A stretch of 64,000 nt of DNA, from positions 281,977,067 through 282,041,066 of the forward strand of contig NC_133660.1 in NCBI RefSeq assembly GCF_037893015.1, read 5' to 3'. Shown here in pieces: positions 1 through 12,339 of the stretch (position 1 is the first letter of the stretch; each line of letters starts with the position of its first letter). Under the pieces are notes generated by a model. The model worked only from the letters and a program-made list of their open reading frames with translations. It searched no databases and was not told the origin of the DNA. The DNA is from Macrotis lagotis (Eukaryota > Chordata > Mammalia > Peramelemorphia > Peramelidae). Position numbers and translations under genes: made by a program.

Positions 1-3000
1 TTTATTGTTTTCTTCTACCCTTAGAACTCATTACCCAAATAAGCATCCCAGAAAAGCAAGCACCATAAAAAGAATTAGGCAGAAACATGGAAGCACCAAT
101 CACGCATTTGTTTTCAAAATGTGTATGTTAACCTAAAAAAGAAAAAATAATAAAAAAAAATTATCCAGCCTGCAATCCGGCCTTCTCTTGGTCTGTTTTT
201 TTTTTTCAGAAGTTGGTCCAGAGAGCATTGCTGAACTACCCACCACAGGCCGGGCACAGTCCTAAGCCCTGAGGGGCTCACATACTATGAAGAGATAGAG
301 CATGTGTCCAAATAGGTCATTTGTGGAGGAAGAAAGGACTACCTGTCCTATAGGAGGTGTCCCCTGAGCCGAGCCTTCTCAGTAAGGAAGGGTGTCCATT
401 CCAAGGTGGGTGATGGCTGGAGGCCAGTTCCTACCTCAGTATGAGTGCAAAGGCACAGTGAGTCCTCAGTCTCTCCTCCTCCTCAGTCACAGTATTAGAG
501 CATGAAATTGGGGGCAGAGAATATCAATCCTGAATATCAATCCTGGATCTGTTCCTTAATAGCTTTGGAAAGTCCTTCCTCTTCCCACCCCCACCTCCAG
601 GCATCTATAAAATGAAGGAGCCAGACAAGAACAAGAGTTCCCAACTCTTTCCAAGATAAAAATCCTCATCTAAGATTTTTAAAAAATGCCACCAATCCAC
701 ACCTTACTTATATCTCTGCTCTTAGAATCCTTTCAAAGAGTGTGGGATGATAGAACCCTTCTCTAGGACCATCAAGACTTTTTAGTGTGTGTGTATGTGT
801 GTGTGTGTGTGTATTTTGCATACAGTTTGAGAAAGTTGGCTAAAAGTTGGCCATTCTATAGAAGGCACGCTTGGGGGTTTGGGTTCGCACCTAAATCTCT
901 GGATCAAAAATCCTATCAAAGTATGGATTGGGATCCTGTGATCTTGATCAGCTGATGTAATTGGTAGACTGAACTAGTTCAGACTAAGGTGTGAATCGAA
1001 AGGCTTCATCCTCCTAGGGAGAATTGCATTTGAAAGAAGAACCTGAAGATCCAAATGGATATCTTATTGGGAGATTATAGTGGAGGATGGGGGTCAGAGG
1101 ATTTGTGCTCTTAACCAGTGCTCCTTACCCCAAGAATTTGTTATTTCAAATAAATATTTCTTAGGATTGGACACCGCTACCACCTCCCCCCCATGAAGCT
1201 GAGAGTGTGGAGCAGCATCCTGAGAAGGTGGCAAGTCTCTAAACCTGGCTTGGATGAAAGAGAGTGCACCATCTCCCTGCTTCCACAATCCTGTCCACCC
1301 TATACCTGTATCCATTTAACCTTCACCTGCAGGCTCAATCTAGGTGTGACCTCAGGGACTTGACTTTGGGGAACCTGTTTCCTCAGTTGTACAATAGAGT
1401 CAGTGATACCTTTGAGGGAAGGTCTTGAGAATGGCTCAGTAACCTAGGGCAAGTAGATATCATCAGACAGTTATTGTTTAGGCCAACCTCATCATTTTGC
1501 AGATGAGGAAACTGAGGTACCAAAAAAGTGAAAGTTCTGTCTGTGAATGGGACCTGAACCCAGAACCTGTGAGTACAAATTCGATGGTCTTCCCACCACG
1601 TTGGGTGACCTCTACAAATCCAAAGCGTCATTTTTATCCTGATTTAGTCCCAGGACAGCTTTCACAAATACCAGAGCTCTAGATCCGGGGTCTTTGGGCT
1701 CCTCGGGTGTGAGGAGATTCCCAATTGTGGCTCATGAATGACAACCTGTTCCCTCTTAGCATCCTGTCCTTTGGGGGGCAGAAATAAGATCAGAGAAGAC
1801 CCTCAGATCACTGGGAAGGGGGACTCCCTGGAGGGCAGATCCCATTTGGCAGATGAATAAACAGAATCAGAGAGGCCAAGCCTCAGGTTGAGCCAGAAGA
1901 AGAAATACTCCACTACAGGACTTTTCCCTCCCCTTAACTGTCTCCCAGAGAAGTTTGACTGAGCAGGAGGGGAGAGGGAGAACAAGCATTATCCAGGCCA
2001 AGATAGTCCAAGGACCCATTGGGCATTTTGAGGGGCCTGGCCTAGGGGAGAAGGGATCAGAGCAGGTCCAACAGTAGGCAGTGGGGGTCAGGTGGAGGTA
2101 TCCCCCTACCTTGCCTAGGCTCCCCCCCTCTGTTGTACTGCTGGCCTAAACATTCCCCAACTCCCTCCTGCTGGTCATTTCTTTTAGCTTCTCATAGCAA
2201 TGACTTCAGCATTCGGCCTCCCCTCTGGTGTCCTGGAGCCCTGCCAGGGTGGGTAGCTCTGCTCCTGGCCTCTAGGCAAAGTGCTGCTTCTCTTTCCTTT
2301 CTCTGGCACAGAATATTGGCCCCCACAATGATCTCTCCTAGACCAGGAGACCTTCAACATCCTCCATCCTCCACCCAATCTTAGAGCAGCTCAATTCTAT
2401 GCTGAAAACTTCCCGAGAGGAGAGAGACACAGTCCCCACTCTCAAGTGGCTTCTAGTCCAGCCGGGAGGCAGAGGATTTGAATTCTAATCCTGGTAGAGC
2501 CCTTTCCCAGCTTATGCTGTAAGGTTGGGCCTTCTTGCTCTCTCAGGCCTCATGTGCAGGTCATTCAGCTGCAGGCTGATGGCTCTAAGCCTTGTCCCCA
2601 GGAGACCTAACCTCTCCTTCTCCCCTCTCCCCACCCCCCCTCCCAAACTTACCCGTCCAGTGGCCCAGGCTCCATCATCTTTCCAGGGACAGCAAGTCAG
2701 TCTGATGGATGAATCTATGTTATTTCAATAGCTAGGGGATTCATGTGTCTCCTCTCTACAGGTGATTCCATATATATCTTTAACAGAGGCCTTCTGGAAA
2801 CAATGCCTCCCCCAAAGGGAAGGAGGTTAAGCCAGACTGAGGGAGGGGCACATTTAGGTGCAGAGGTGTGACTGACCATGCACATGAGTGAGTTTGTATG
2901 AGGCAGATAGTGCAAGTATTCCATTTTACAGAAGAGGAAACTGAGACTCAGGAGAGAGGAGTGACCTACCCAGTGTCACACAGCTTTGGCTTACATGTCT

Positions 3001-4160
3001 TCCTCACATCAGCCTCCCTTTGCATTTTGACTTGGGTTCTTTCTAGGCTCCTTCCACTAAGGGGACTTCTTCAGTTTGGTTCAGCTCATTTTAGGGAATA
3101 AGAGCCCCTTTGCCTAATGGGAAGAGCCAACCCACAGCCCACACTGAGGAACAGAACCCTGCCCTCCCAAGACTGGAAAAAGGTGGATACTGCCACCCCC
3201 GCCCATCCCCACGCTGGGATCTTCTTCCCCTGAGAAGAGTCCTGATTCCTGTCATTAACATTCGTATGGAGAATTCTAGAAGGGCCCTTAGAATAGAACA
3301 CAGTGAATGTCCAGATGGGAAGGGACTTAACATCTAATCCAACCCTTGAATCATACAGCTGAGGAAACTGAGGCCAAATGAAAGAAATGACTGGTTAATG
3401 GTTACACAATAGAACCTGGACTCTCTCCCATGGGACCCATCCATTCTGCCAGCCAGCTCCAGCATGAGGGTCCCCTCTGGGGATCTAGCCCAGCTTCTCC
3501 CACTCCCAGGGCATCCCTGGCCCAGGCCCAGATGGCTTGGGATGCTGCCTCTGCTGCAGAGAGTCATTCATCAGCTGCTAGCCCATCTCATTCTGCTTCA
3601 CTAGCTCACACCCCATTGACATTTCCCTCCCTCTTCAGCTCTGCAGGTGAGCTCAGGGAAGGCCTGCTCCAGAAAGCACCAAGAGGAGAGGTGCCCACAC
3701 ATGCCGGGAGGCCCCCCTGCACTGCTTTAAGGCCCCCAATGGGTTTGGGGATTTGTGGGGGAGGGAAAGCTTTCCTGAGACTTTCCTTTGGCATCTGGCC
3801 AAGGATGACAGAGGTTCAATGAGAGGGGGCTGGATGGGAACATCCTGCTCATTCTCATTATGCCAGAAGATGAAAACAGTTCACCTGAGTGCCAGTCCTG
3901 GGTGGGCCTCTGACAAGCTGGGTGACATGAGAAAACCTCCTTTACCACCCTGGGTTTCAGGTTCCCAGAAGATGCTGGTCTTAAAGAGCCCTCAAGCAAC
4001 ATTTTAAAGACAATATGGTAATAGTCCGAGTCAGAGGGTCCTGTCTAGGCTTAAATCCTGGACCAGACATTGAATTGTGTCTGCCTCATAATCTCTTGGG
4101 ACCTCAGTTTCCCCCTTTGTAAAATGGAGATGGCAGGACTTACACTACGATTCCATAGAA
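1..4160. other. Non-coding stretch without recognised genes
   Basis: Holds short MIR-like scraps (about 1490-1560, 2900-2990, 3325-3430, 4020-4140) and the (GT)n run. A 130-codon frame at 3430-3822 shows no recognisable domain. No SYT12 coding exon could be found on the minus strand. Confidence 0.6.
784..812 (+). repeat. (GT)n microsatellite
   Basis: A short (gt)n run with one interruption. Confidence 0.9.
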
Positions 4161-4164
4161 AAGC

Positions 4165-4365
4165 AGAGTAATACAGTGAGCAGAGCACTGCACTTAGGGC
4201 TAAGAAGACCTGCATTAATCTTCCCCCTCTGCTTCCTAGCTGTGGGACCCCAGACAAGTGTCTTCATCTCTCTGTGCCTCAGTTTCCCCCATATAAAAAT
4301 GAAAGGGTTGGGCTCAGTGGCCTCTCAGGTGCCTTCTAGTTCCAAATCTATAATTCTGGCTGCTG
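4165..4365 (+). mobile_element. MIR-family SINE
   Basis: 'cagtgagcagagcactgcac' ... 'tgtgcctcagtttcccccat' ... 'cttctagttccaaatctata' is a nearly complete sense MIR. Confidence 0.8.
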
Positions 4366-5440
4366 AAAGGAACAAGTTTGAGCTAAATGGGCCTCATCTA
4401 AGCCAGCCCTGTCCCTGAAGACCCATCTTTCCAGGGGCTCCAACAGATGGGATGCTGAACATCCTTCTTGTGGCTCCGAAAGCATCTGTCGGGCCCCTTC
4501 TAGCACCCCCACTCCAGCGGCGGGGCCGAGAGGCAAGAACCCCCTGGGGCTCCAGAGCACCCCTAGATGCCAGGCCTTCTCAGAAAACGGGCTCTATCTT
4601 CAGGGGAACTGAGGCTACAGTGGAATTCTGGGAAGGGCCAGGCATCTCCAACTCCAAAGGCTCCAGAAGGGGCTGGTGATGGAGGGAGAGGGTTGCAGAG
4701 AACGGCTGGCAAGAGTCCTGAGCCCTCTCAGCACTCCCTGAGAGGGTCACAGGTGGCCAGGGCTCCTCACATCTGGCCCTCCTCACAGCGGCCAGCCTCT
4801 GCTCCATAACCCTATAATTTCTCAACAACCCATCCAGAGGCTAGAACCTGAAAGAGGCGGGGTTGTCAGGGAAGGACCTAGAAGCCAGCAAACTGAGGGG
4901 GGGGGGGGGCAACCAAAGCCTCTCTCAAATCCATGGCAGAGAGTGTGGCTGAATCCCAATGAGGCATTCTCTTTGGCAGACCCATCCCCATAGCTACAGA
5001 TTCCTACCAATGGCACCTTGGTAGCTACTGGCCCCGCCCCCGGCCTCGGAATAGGCTGAGCTGCCCCTCACACCCCTTCCTTCAATCTGGCTCATCCCTG
5101 GCGCTTAGAGAGAACCGCCCCCCTTTTATTTTACAGATGGGGAGACTGAGGCGAAGAGGGGAAGGGATCTCGCTGAGATCACGTGGATAATGAGTGGCAG
5201 AAAGGCTCGGACCCCAGTTTCTCTGCCTGCAGACCCCATGCCTCCCGCTACACTACAGCCCGCTGCCCCTCCCCCTCCCGTAGCCTGGCTGGAGGGCATG
5301 ATGGCATGGGGGGGGGGGGAAGCATGCAGTGGCCCGGGGAGGTCGGTGCTGCTCGTTCGGCAGGCGGGGGGCCTCGGCCGGAGGAGGGGTCGCCCGGGGG
5401 GGGGGGGGGGGATGAGGGACGAGATGAGACACGCCACTCA

Positions 5441-6190
5441 CCGAACCGCAGGAGCGCGCTGCTCCTCCGAGGCGAGTCCGGGGCTGCTGGCTGGGGACAC
5501 CCAGAGACCCCCCCTGCCCCCCGGCTCGGGCCCTCTCTCGATGCCTGGCCTGCCACTGCCCGAGCCCCTCCCTGCGGGGCCCCCGGAGGCAGCTCAGCCC
5601 CGGCCCCGGCCCTGGTCCTGACCCCGGTCCGGCCGCTGCCCAGGTCCCTTCCCTCCTGGGCCCCGGCCCCGGCCCCCGGCCCCGGCCCTGGTCCTGCCCG
5701 AGTCCCCTCCCTCCCGGGCTCCGGGAGCCGGTTCAGCCCCGGCCCCGGCCCCGGTCCTGCCACTGCCCGAGGCCCTTCCCTCCTGGGCCCCCGGAGGCAG
5801 CTCAGCCCCGGCCCCGGCCCTGGTCCTGACCCCGGTCCTGCCACTGCCCAGGTCCCGTCCCTCCTGGGCCCCGGCCCCGGCCCCGGCCCCGGCGGCCCCA
5901 CAGAGGCTGCGCCGCGGGCGGACTCACCGGGCGGCAGGCAAGTCTGGCGGCGGCGGGCGCGGCGAGCCGGCCTCGCGGGCAGCCTGGCAGACGAATGCGC
6001 CGCAGTCAGGGACGCTGCCCAAAAGAGCTGGCGGGGAGGGGGCAGCGGGCGCGCGCGCGCGGGCCCGCGCCTCCGCGGCCCCGCCTCCAGCCCGGCTCCG
6101 CAGGCCCCCGGAGGAGCTCGGAGCGCCCGGGCGGGACCCCACGCGGGACCCCACGCGGGACGCGTCCTCACCCCCCCCCCGGCCAAGTCT
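5441..6190 (-). promoter_or_regulatory. Candidate 5' non-coding exon(s) of SYT12
   Basis: The two minus-strand donors in the island mark possible alternative first exons. In human, SYT12 follows C11orf86 in the same orientation at about 45 kb; here the island follows C11orf86 in the same orientation at about 53 kb. I found no SYT12 coding exon in the window, so coding would lie below position 1. The assignment is by synteny alone. Confidence 0.4.
5578..5905. repeat. GC-rich minisatellite inside the CpG island
   Basis: About five units of 60-80 bases are built from 'cagccccggccccggccctg', 'tcctgccactgcccaggtcc' and 'cttccctcctgggcccc', with partial higher-order alternation. It accounts for the proline/alanine/glycine-rich open frames on both strands. 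Confidence 0.85.
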
Positions 6191-6394
6191 CGGGCCAGCG
6201 CTCCCCGCAGAACCAGCCTGGTCTGCGGGATTTAGGAAGTCTCCCCCTTCCCGGGGCTGCAGCTCATTTCAGGCCTGGGGAGGGCAGGGTCCTGTCCTCC
6301 AGTGCCAGGTCTGGGAGGGCTCTGCCCAGGAGGCAAAGGGGGGGCAGGCCCTAACCCCCCCCCCCCCAATAGGAATAATAAAAACTGATGGGCT

Positions 6395-7615
6395 TGAGAT
6401 AGGATCTGATGGGATGTCACATAACATGGCATGTTCTGATGTGATACACGTGCCATGACACGGTATGATCTGGTGTGATGCGCGTGGCATGACAAGGTAT
6501 GATCTGATACATGTGACATGACAAGGTACGATCTGGTGTGATGCGCGTGGCATGACAAGGTATGATCTGATACATGTGACATGACAGGGTGTGATCTGGT
6601 GTGATGTGTGTGACATGACAAGGTATGATCTGGTGTGATACACATGACATGAGAAAGTATGATCTGGTGTGATACATATGACACAACAGGGTATGATCTG
6701 ATGTGATGCACGTGACATGACAAGGTGTGATCTGGTGTGATACACGTGTCATTATACACGTGACATGAGAAGGTATGATCTGATGTGATACACGTGACAT
6801 GACAAGATATGATCTGGTGTGATCCGGGCAATGTGATATGAGCTGATGTGATTGTGTGTGACATGACACAGCATGATCTGATGTGTCACAATTAACATGA
6901 CAGGGTATGGTCTGGTGTGATACACATGACATGGCAAGGTATGATCTGGTGCGATACACGTAACATGACAGGGTGTGATCTGGTGTGATACACGTGACAT
7001 GACAAGGTATGATCTGGTGTGATACACATAACACGACAAGGTATGATATGGTGTGATACACGTGACATGACAGGGTGTGATCTGGTGTGATACACATGAC
7101 ATGAGAAGATATGATCTGGTGTGATCCATGCAATGTGACAAGATATGATCTGATGTGATTATATGTGACACAACAAGATATGATCTGATGTGGCATGTGA
7201 TATGACAAGATGTGATCTGATGCGATACACATGCCAAGATATGATCTGGTGTGATCCATGCAATGTGATAAGATATGAGCTGATGTGATTATGTGTGACA
7301 TGACACAGCATGATCTGATGTGTCACAATTAACATGACAGGGTGTGATCTGGTGTGATACACGTGACATGACAAGGTATGATCTGGTGTGATACACATAA
7401 CACGACAAGGTATGATCTGGTGTGATACACGTGACATGACAGGGTGTGATCTGATGTGATACACATGACATGAGAAGATATGATCTGGTGTGATTATATG
7501 TGACACAACAAGATATGATCTGATGTGGCATGTGATATGACAAGATGTGATCTGATGCGATACACATGCCAAGATATGATCTGGTGTGACACATGTGATA
7601 TGACCAGATATGATC
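6395..7615. repeat. Minisatellite, unit about 34 bp
   Basis: Units follow 'gtgtgatacacgtgacatga' + 'caaggtatgatctg' with point differences. Larger blocks repeat too: 'cacaattaacatgacaggg' recurs at an offset of 437 bases, and a 'gatctgatgtggcatgtgat' block at 335. Nine copies carry the palindrome CACGTG (6447, 6709, 6743, 6757, 6791, 6991, 7059, 7360, 7428). The array starts about 45 bases from the poly-C edge of the CpG island. Confidence 0.95.
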
Positions 7616-8049
7616 TGTGGAGCAATGTGAGCGAATGCAGGAGAAAGTCTTTATTAAGTGGCAACTTAATAAATAAATAATAGCTCTAACCCAGTGATGT
7701 GTCTTGGTCTTCTTTCATAAGGAAGAACAAGGACCAGCCAACTGATTTACTGAATCATTCTGAGTGTCCAGGCCAGCACTACGGCTTGGCGATTCAAATA
7801 CAGAAGCCAGCTCCTACCCTCAGGAAGCTTCCATTCTAACAACAGGGTGCAATCCTGTAAGGGAATGGGGACCAGCCAAGTGGGAAGTCCCATGAAAACC
7901 AAGTCAATTCATGGCGAAATCTATGAACAAGTCTTCTGAACAAGAAATGGTAACTTTTAGCTGAAAGTAGGGTGATGGAATCCTCAGCCTAGAGCAGGGG
8001 TGGGGAACCTTTCTTCTGTCAACCCCATTTGGATATTTATAACATCATT

Positions 8050-8227
8050 CTTTTTTTTTTAGGTTTTTTTGTTTTGTTTTTTTTTAGTTTTTGCAAGGCA
8101 ATGGGGTTAAGTGGCTTGCCCAAGGTCACACAGCTAGGTCATTATGAAGTGTCTGAGGCCATATTTGAACTCAGGTCCTCCTGACTCCAGGGCCGGTGCT
8201 CTATCCACTGTGACACCTAGCCACCCC
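8050..8227 (-). mobile_element. WSINE1-like SINE
   Basis: It is a full-length tRNA-derived SINE inserted at the A-rich end of the L1 fragment, with an expanded A/T tail. Confidence 0.9.
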
Positions 8228-8228
8228 C

Positions 8229-8599
8229 ATTCTTTTTTTTTGAAGAAAGATTTTGAGTTTTACAATTTTCCCCCATTCTTGCTTTCCCCCCTATAGAAGG
8301 CATTCTGTTAGTCTTTATAGTGGTTCCATGTTATACACTGATCTCTGTTGAATGTGACGAGAGAGAAAACATATCCTTAAGGAAGAAAAATAAAGTATAA
8401 GAGATAGCAAAATTACATAATAATATAATGCCCCCGCCCCCAGTTTGACGGTAATAGTCTTTGGTCTTTGTTCAAAGTACACAATTCTTTCTCTGGATAC
8501 AGATGGCATTCTCCATTGCAGACAGCCCCAAATTGTCCCTGATTGTTGCACTGAAGGGATGAGCGAGTCCATCAAGGTTGATCATCACCCCCATGTTGC
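8229..8599 (-). mobile_element. L1 3' end, 5'-truncated, inside the hAT element
   Basis: This is the marsupial L1 3' UTR: on the minus strand it ends ...gtaaaactcaaaatctttc and contains the block shared with 43110-43610. The target duplication ttataacatcatt flanks it together with the SINE (8037-8049 and 8600-8612). Confidence 0.8.
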
Positions 8600-9274
8600 T
8601 TATAACATCATTATTGAGACCTACAAAATTAGCAACTTAAAAATCCTAACCCTAGAAAGCTCCTAGATGTATTGAATTTCCAGTCCCACCTACAATTGCA
8701 TTGGTCCAAATGATTTCAAGGGCCTTAGGAGGTTCTCCACCCCTGGCCTAGAATGTCCTATAATATTTGGATCACAGTGGACACTTAACAAATATTTGCT
8801 GATTGCTCACTGCTGTGTGAATAATAATAGTTCACATGAGGATTTACAAAGTGCTCTCTGTCTGTGTGAGCCATTGTCATTATCCAGAACAAGGCAGCTG
8901 GTGGACCCTGGGTGAAGTCCAAAATGGGAGGGAAAGAGGAAAGAGAACAGTATCACCTTTGGGATGAGATTCAGTCCTGCCCATGAGCAGCATGGGGAAT
9001 CATTGCTAAAAACTCTACTTGTCTCGAGAGATGCTGTCTGATTACAAATTCCACAGGCTCTGATCAATCCAAGTTCTGAGTGTCCCAAAGGACATTGATG
9101 AGATGCCACCAGGGGTGCAAGGAGGCTCATGGGAAAAGGCTATAGGCAGGCCCTGGAGGGAGCCCAAGGGAGGGTTAGATGGTCTCAATGGGCTCTGCTG
9201 TCCAGGGATGACCAAAGAACTTCAGCCATAGGAGTGTCCAGGAGATCTCAATCCCAGGAGATTGAAGATCTGAG

Positions 9275-9570
9275 GAGAATGTTTGTCCTTCATTTTCAAA
9301 GAAGGCCATAATATCAGGGAAGTGATGTCAAGACAAGCATGCGATTTTTGAGGCAGGTGGGGCTGTGCTAAGTCACCAGTCTCACTTTCTCCTCTATTGC
9401 CATCTCGGTTCAGTGGCCAGGCATGGATCAGGATGACTGGCGATAGCCCTAGATGTAAGATGATCAGGGTTAAGTGACTTGTCCAAGGTCATACAGTTGG
9501 TATTGGAGGTTAGATTTGAACTCAGGACTTCCTGATTTCAGGGCCATTCCTCTTTCCACTGCACCATATA
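9275..9570 (-). mobile_element. Mar-type SINE with RTE-like tail
   Basis: The minus-strand tail matches 'tttgaaaatgaaggacaaac', the middle contains 'gtccagtggcc'-type sequence, and the tRNA-like head lies at the high-coordinate end. Confidence 0.85.
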
Positions 9571-9879
9571 CTAAGAAGTTCCCTAAGGGCAGGGATCTTG
9601 CTGTCTCAGGAAAGAGAATCTTTGCATTCTTTCCCTCATGGGGCACCTGGCGCCATTTTTAATATTCATATGTGTATCCGCCTCAGTGCCTGCCCCACAG
9701 TCTAATAAATATCTATTGAATAAATAATGACTGAATGAATGGTGCATACAATATGGACTGGCAGAAAGAGGGAGGCACTTTGAGTCAAGAGACCTGGCTC
9801 AATTCCATATTCTTGAACCAGCAGCAACTTTGATATCCTTGAACTTCACTTTTCTCATCTGTAAAATAGGGATAATAAT

Positions 9880-10135
9880 CATAATAGTTAACATTTCTAT
9901 CATCTCTATTAAGGGTCAGGCACCTCACTAAGCAAGCAATTTGCAGTCATCTGCTCTTTACAGCAACCCTGGCAGGGAGATGCTGTTATTTTCTCCATTT
10001 TATAGATGGTAAAACTGAGGTAACAAGTCAAGGGACTCACCCAGGGTCACCCAGCTAGGCTACTAAGTGCCTTGCAAGCCTTGAACTCAGGCCTTCCTTA
10101 CGCCACACTAGTATTCTATCCACTGCACCTGCTAT
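9880..10135 (-). mobile_element. MIR/THER1-family SINE
   Basis: The core 'gggtcacccagctaggctac' and flanking pattern 'tccattttatagatggtaaa' are those of a diverged MIR/THER1 element. Confidence 0.7.
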
Positions 10136-10565
10136 CTTTCAGGGACATTGGGGGGAAGCTTGCTGAAAACCTTCAAGCCCAGATTAATTTTAAATCCTGA
10201 CGGAGGTGAGCTGTGCCTGGAATCCTTCCAGGACCAGCACACCTCTGCTTTGGAGAAGCCTGCCGCATAACATGCATGGATCAGCCCTCTTGGGAATCCA
10301 ATCAACTCTGCTTGGGGGTGGGGGGTGGGGGGGGTCAGAAAGTTCGCCCTCCTAGTCTGGGCTTCATTAAGGAAGCCAATCTAACCCAATAAACATTTAT
10401 TCAGCACCATCAGGCAGGATAACAAATATTGAACAGAGCTAAGGCAGGGAGGAGGTCTCATTAAAACCGAGTGTCTGTCCTAGAACTCAGCAAACAGCAG
10501 GCAGTCACCTAAGGTTTCTTTGCTGAAGGAACGCGACCTTTCCAGTTTACCCAATTCAAACATTC

Positions 10566-10876
10566 AATGATGTTTTTGTCTGGTCGTTATTGAAGAAGAC
10601 CGTGGCATCAGGGAGGTGACACCATGACAAGCGCATGGATTGGATTTGAGCGAAGAGATACTGCGCTAAGTCACCAGCCTCACTTTGTCCTCCAGAGCCA
10701 TTTGGGTCCAGTGGCCAGGTAAGCATCAGGATGACTGTAGATATAGCCTTGGATGTGAGGCAATCAGGGTTAAGTGACTTGTCCAGGATTACCCAACTAG
10801 TGTCTGAGGCTGGAATTGAACTCAGATCTTCCTGACTCCCGGCCTGGTGCTCTATTCACAGCACTACTTAGCGGCT
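10566..10876 (-). mobile_element. Mar-type SINE with RTE-like tail
   Basis: Full length, with flanking repeats caattcaaacatt / caattcaaatatt as likely target duplication. Confidence 0.85.
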
Positions 10877-10919
10877 CAATTCAAATATTGATGAAACACA
10901 TGCTATTATGCTAACAGGA

Positions 10920-11155
10920 AGGAAATAAGCATTTATTAAGTGCCCACTATTTACCAGGCACTATGATCCTTGGAAAGGTCCTGGGAGGTAAGTATTATCA
11001 TTATTATTCTCTTGCTACAGTTGAAGAAACTGAGACACACAGAGGTTAAGTGACTTGCCCAGGATCACGCATTAGTAAGTGTCTGAGACTGGACTTGAAC
11101 TCAGGTCTTTTGGTCCCTAGGACCACTGCTCTATCCTCTACATCACCTAGCAACT
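10920..11155 (-). mobile_element. MIR/THER1-family SINE
   Basis: 'gcatttattaagtgcccact' leads into 'gaggttaagtgacttgccca', the classic MIR order read on the minus strand. Confidence 0.75.
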
Positions 11156-11618
11156 AGAAGGTACTAAAGGACTTGACTCAGAACCAAGCTTCATGTTCTG
11201 ATCATGGGAATGAAAGCTAAAGAGACCATAGAAATCACTGGGTTTCACACCCAGATACATGAATTAAGAATCTACTCCTGCTTTCCCCATGATTCCAAAG
11301 GGAAAGGCTTATTTATTTCCCTGATTCAGCAGATGGCCTTTGGTTCATAAGACACCCTTTATAGTTAATAACTCAATACAACAAAGGTCTTTTATAGACT
11401 ACATCAAGTTCAACAAACATTTAAAGGCCAGGGACTTTTTTCCAATTCTATTAAAATATAGCCAGTTTTATTAAATACTTTGTTAAGGGAGCTATAAATG
11501 GAACAGCCCTCAGAAAATAATACCCAAGTTCAAAGGACTTTGGGAGGTCAGCATCTGTTTAAATCCATAGTTCACAACCAATGTATCCATCTTAGGAAAC
11601 ATTAGTCACATTAGATGA

Positions 11619-11773
11619 AGGGGCAGCTAGGTGGCACAGTGGATAGAGTCGGGAGTACCTGGGTTCAAATCTGGCTTCAGACACTTAATAATAATTACCT
11701 AGCTATGTGGCCTTGGGCAAGCTACTTAACCCCATTTGCCTTGCAAAACCTAAAAAAAAAAAAGAATTTAAAA
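11619..11773 (+). mobile_element. WSINE1-like SINE in left arm of inverted duplication
   Basis: It is flanked by agtcacattagatga / agtcacattcgatga (11604-11618, 11774-11788). The intact duplication shows this copy is at its original insertion site. Confidence 0.9.
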
Positions 11774-12339
11774 AGTCACATTCGATGAATTCAAAGCAAA
11801 ATAATGTAATTAAGCAGAATAGCAAATAACAAGCGAAAAAATAATCTGCCAGCCCATTTTCGTGGAGGGCACCCTCTTCTACTGTTTATAACCCCGCTCT
11901 AGGGCTTGTATTCCAGTTGGAATTCTTCTCTGCCTCCAAAACTGCCACTTCCCCAAGGAGCCACGGATGTCATCTGCTGGGTTGCTTCCTCTACTGAGCT
12001 GCCATCTGCTATTTCTTGGCTAAGGTTACTTCTCCATTGAGTGGTTACTGCCATCTGGTGCTTCTCCATTGCATTGCAGCAGTCAAGTGGCATCTTCCGG
12101 GCAAGGAGGATTTCTAATTAGTCAAAGGATTAATAGATAGGAGGAAGCTTAAGGAGCACCTATAAGATAGTCTATGACTTCAGGGCTATTTCAGTACTTT
12201 TATGAGTCAGACCCACAGCTGTATCCACCCAGCCAGCACAACCAAGTGATTCTAAGTTCATCCATCGTTTTATCTACCCTAGTTTCTCCTCAGTGAGCAT
12301 GCACTCAAGCTTAAGGTGAGTAAATTCCTTGCAATTTCC

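Larger units (their letters stand above)
5030..6350. promoter_or_regulatory. CpG island, probable promoter
   Basis: GC and CpG content rise sharply over this stretch compared with everything else in the window. Both strands have long open frames simply because stop codons are rare in such sequence. Two good splice donors face the minus strand. CG/GTGAGTCC at 5929 would end an exon reading ...CTTGCCTGCCGCCCG; TCG/GTGAGTGG sits at 5440. No comparably good plus-strand donor was seen. Confidence 0.8.
7995..8745. mobile_element. hAT-type non-autonomous DNA transposon with nested insertions
   Basis: Ends are caggggtggggaacct (7995-8010) and, inverted, aggttctccacccctg (8730-8745), typical Charlie-like hAT termini. 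The flanking 8-base duplication is gcctagag/gcctagaa (7987-7994, 8746-8753). The element's own sequence is only about 190 bases; an L1 fragment and a SINE sit inside it. Confidence 0.8.

Noticed and set aside
3430-3822. 130-codon plus-strand frame
   Set aside because: No motif, no splice context, overlaps old repeat scraps.
5183-6235. Long open frames of 350 (plus) and 312 (minus) codons in the CpG island
   Set aside because: Pro/Ala/Gly/Arg-rich low-complexity translation on both strands at once, explained by GC content and the GC minisatellite; no domain.
6417-7301. Open frame of 294 codons with repeated CHVTCITPDHTLS-like units
   Set aside because: Pure product of the 34-base minisatellite; several frames are open at once and there is no gene context.
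6395-7615. Could the array be CRISPR-like?
   Set aside because: No unique spacers between identical repeats, no cas genes, and the window is mammalian; it is a minisatellite.
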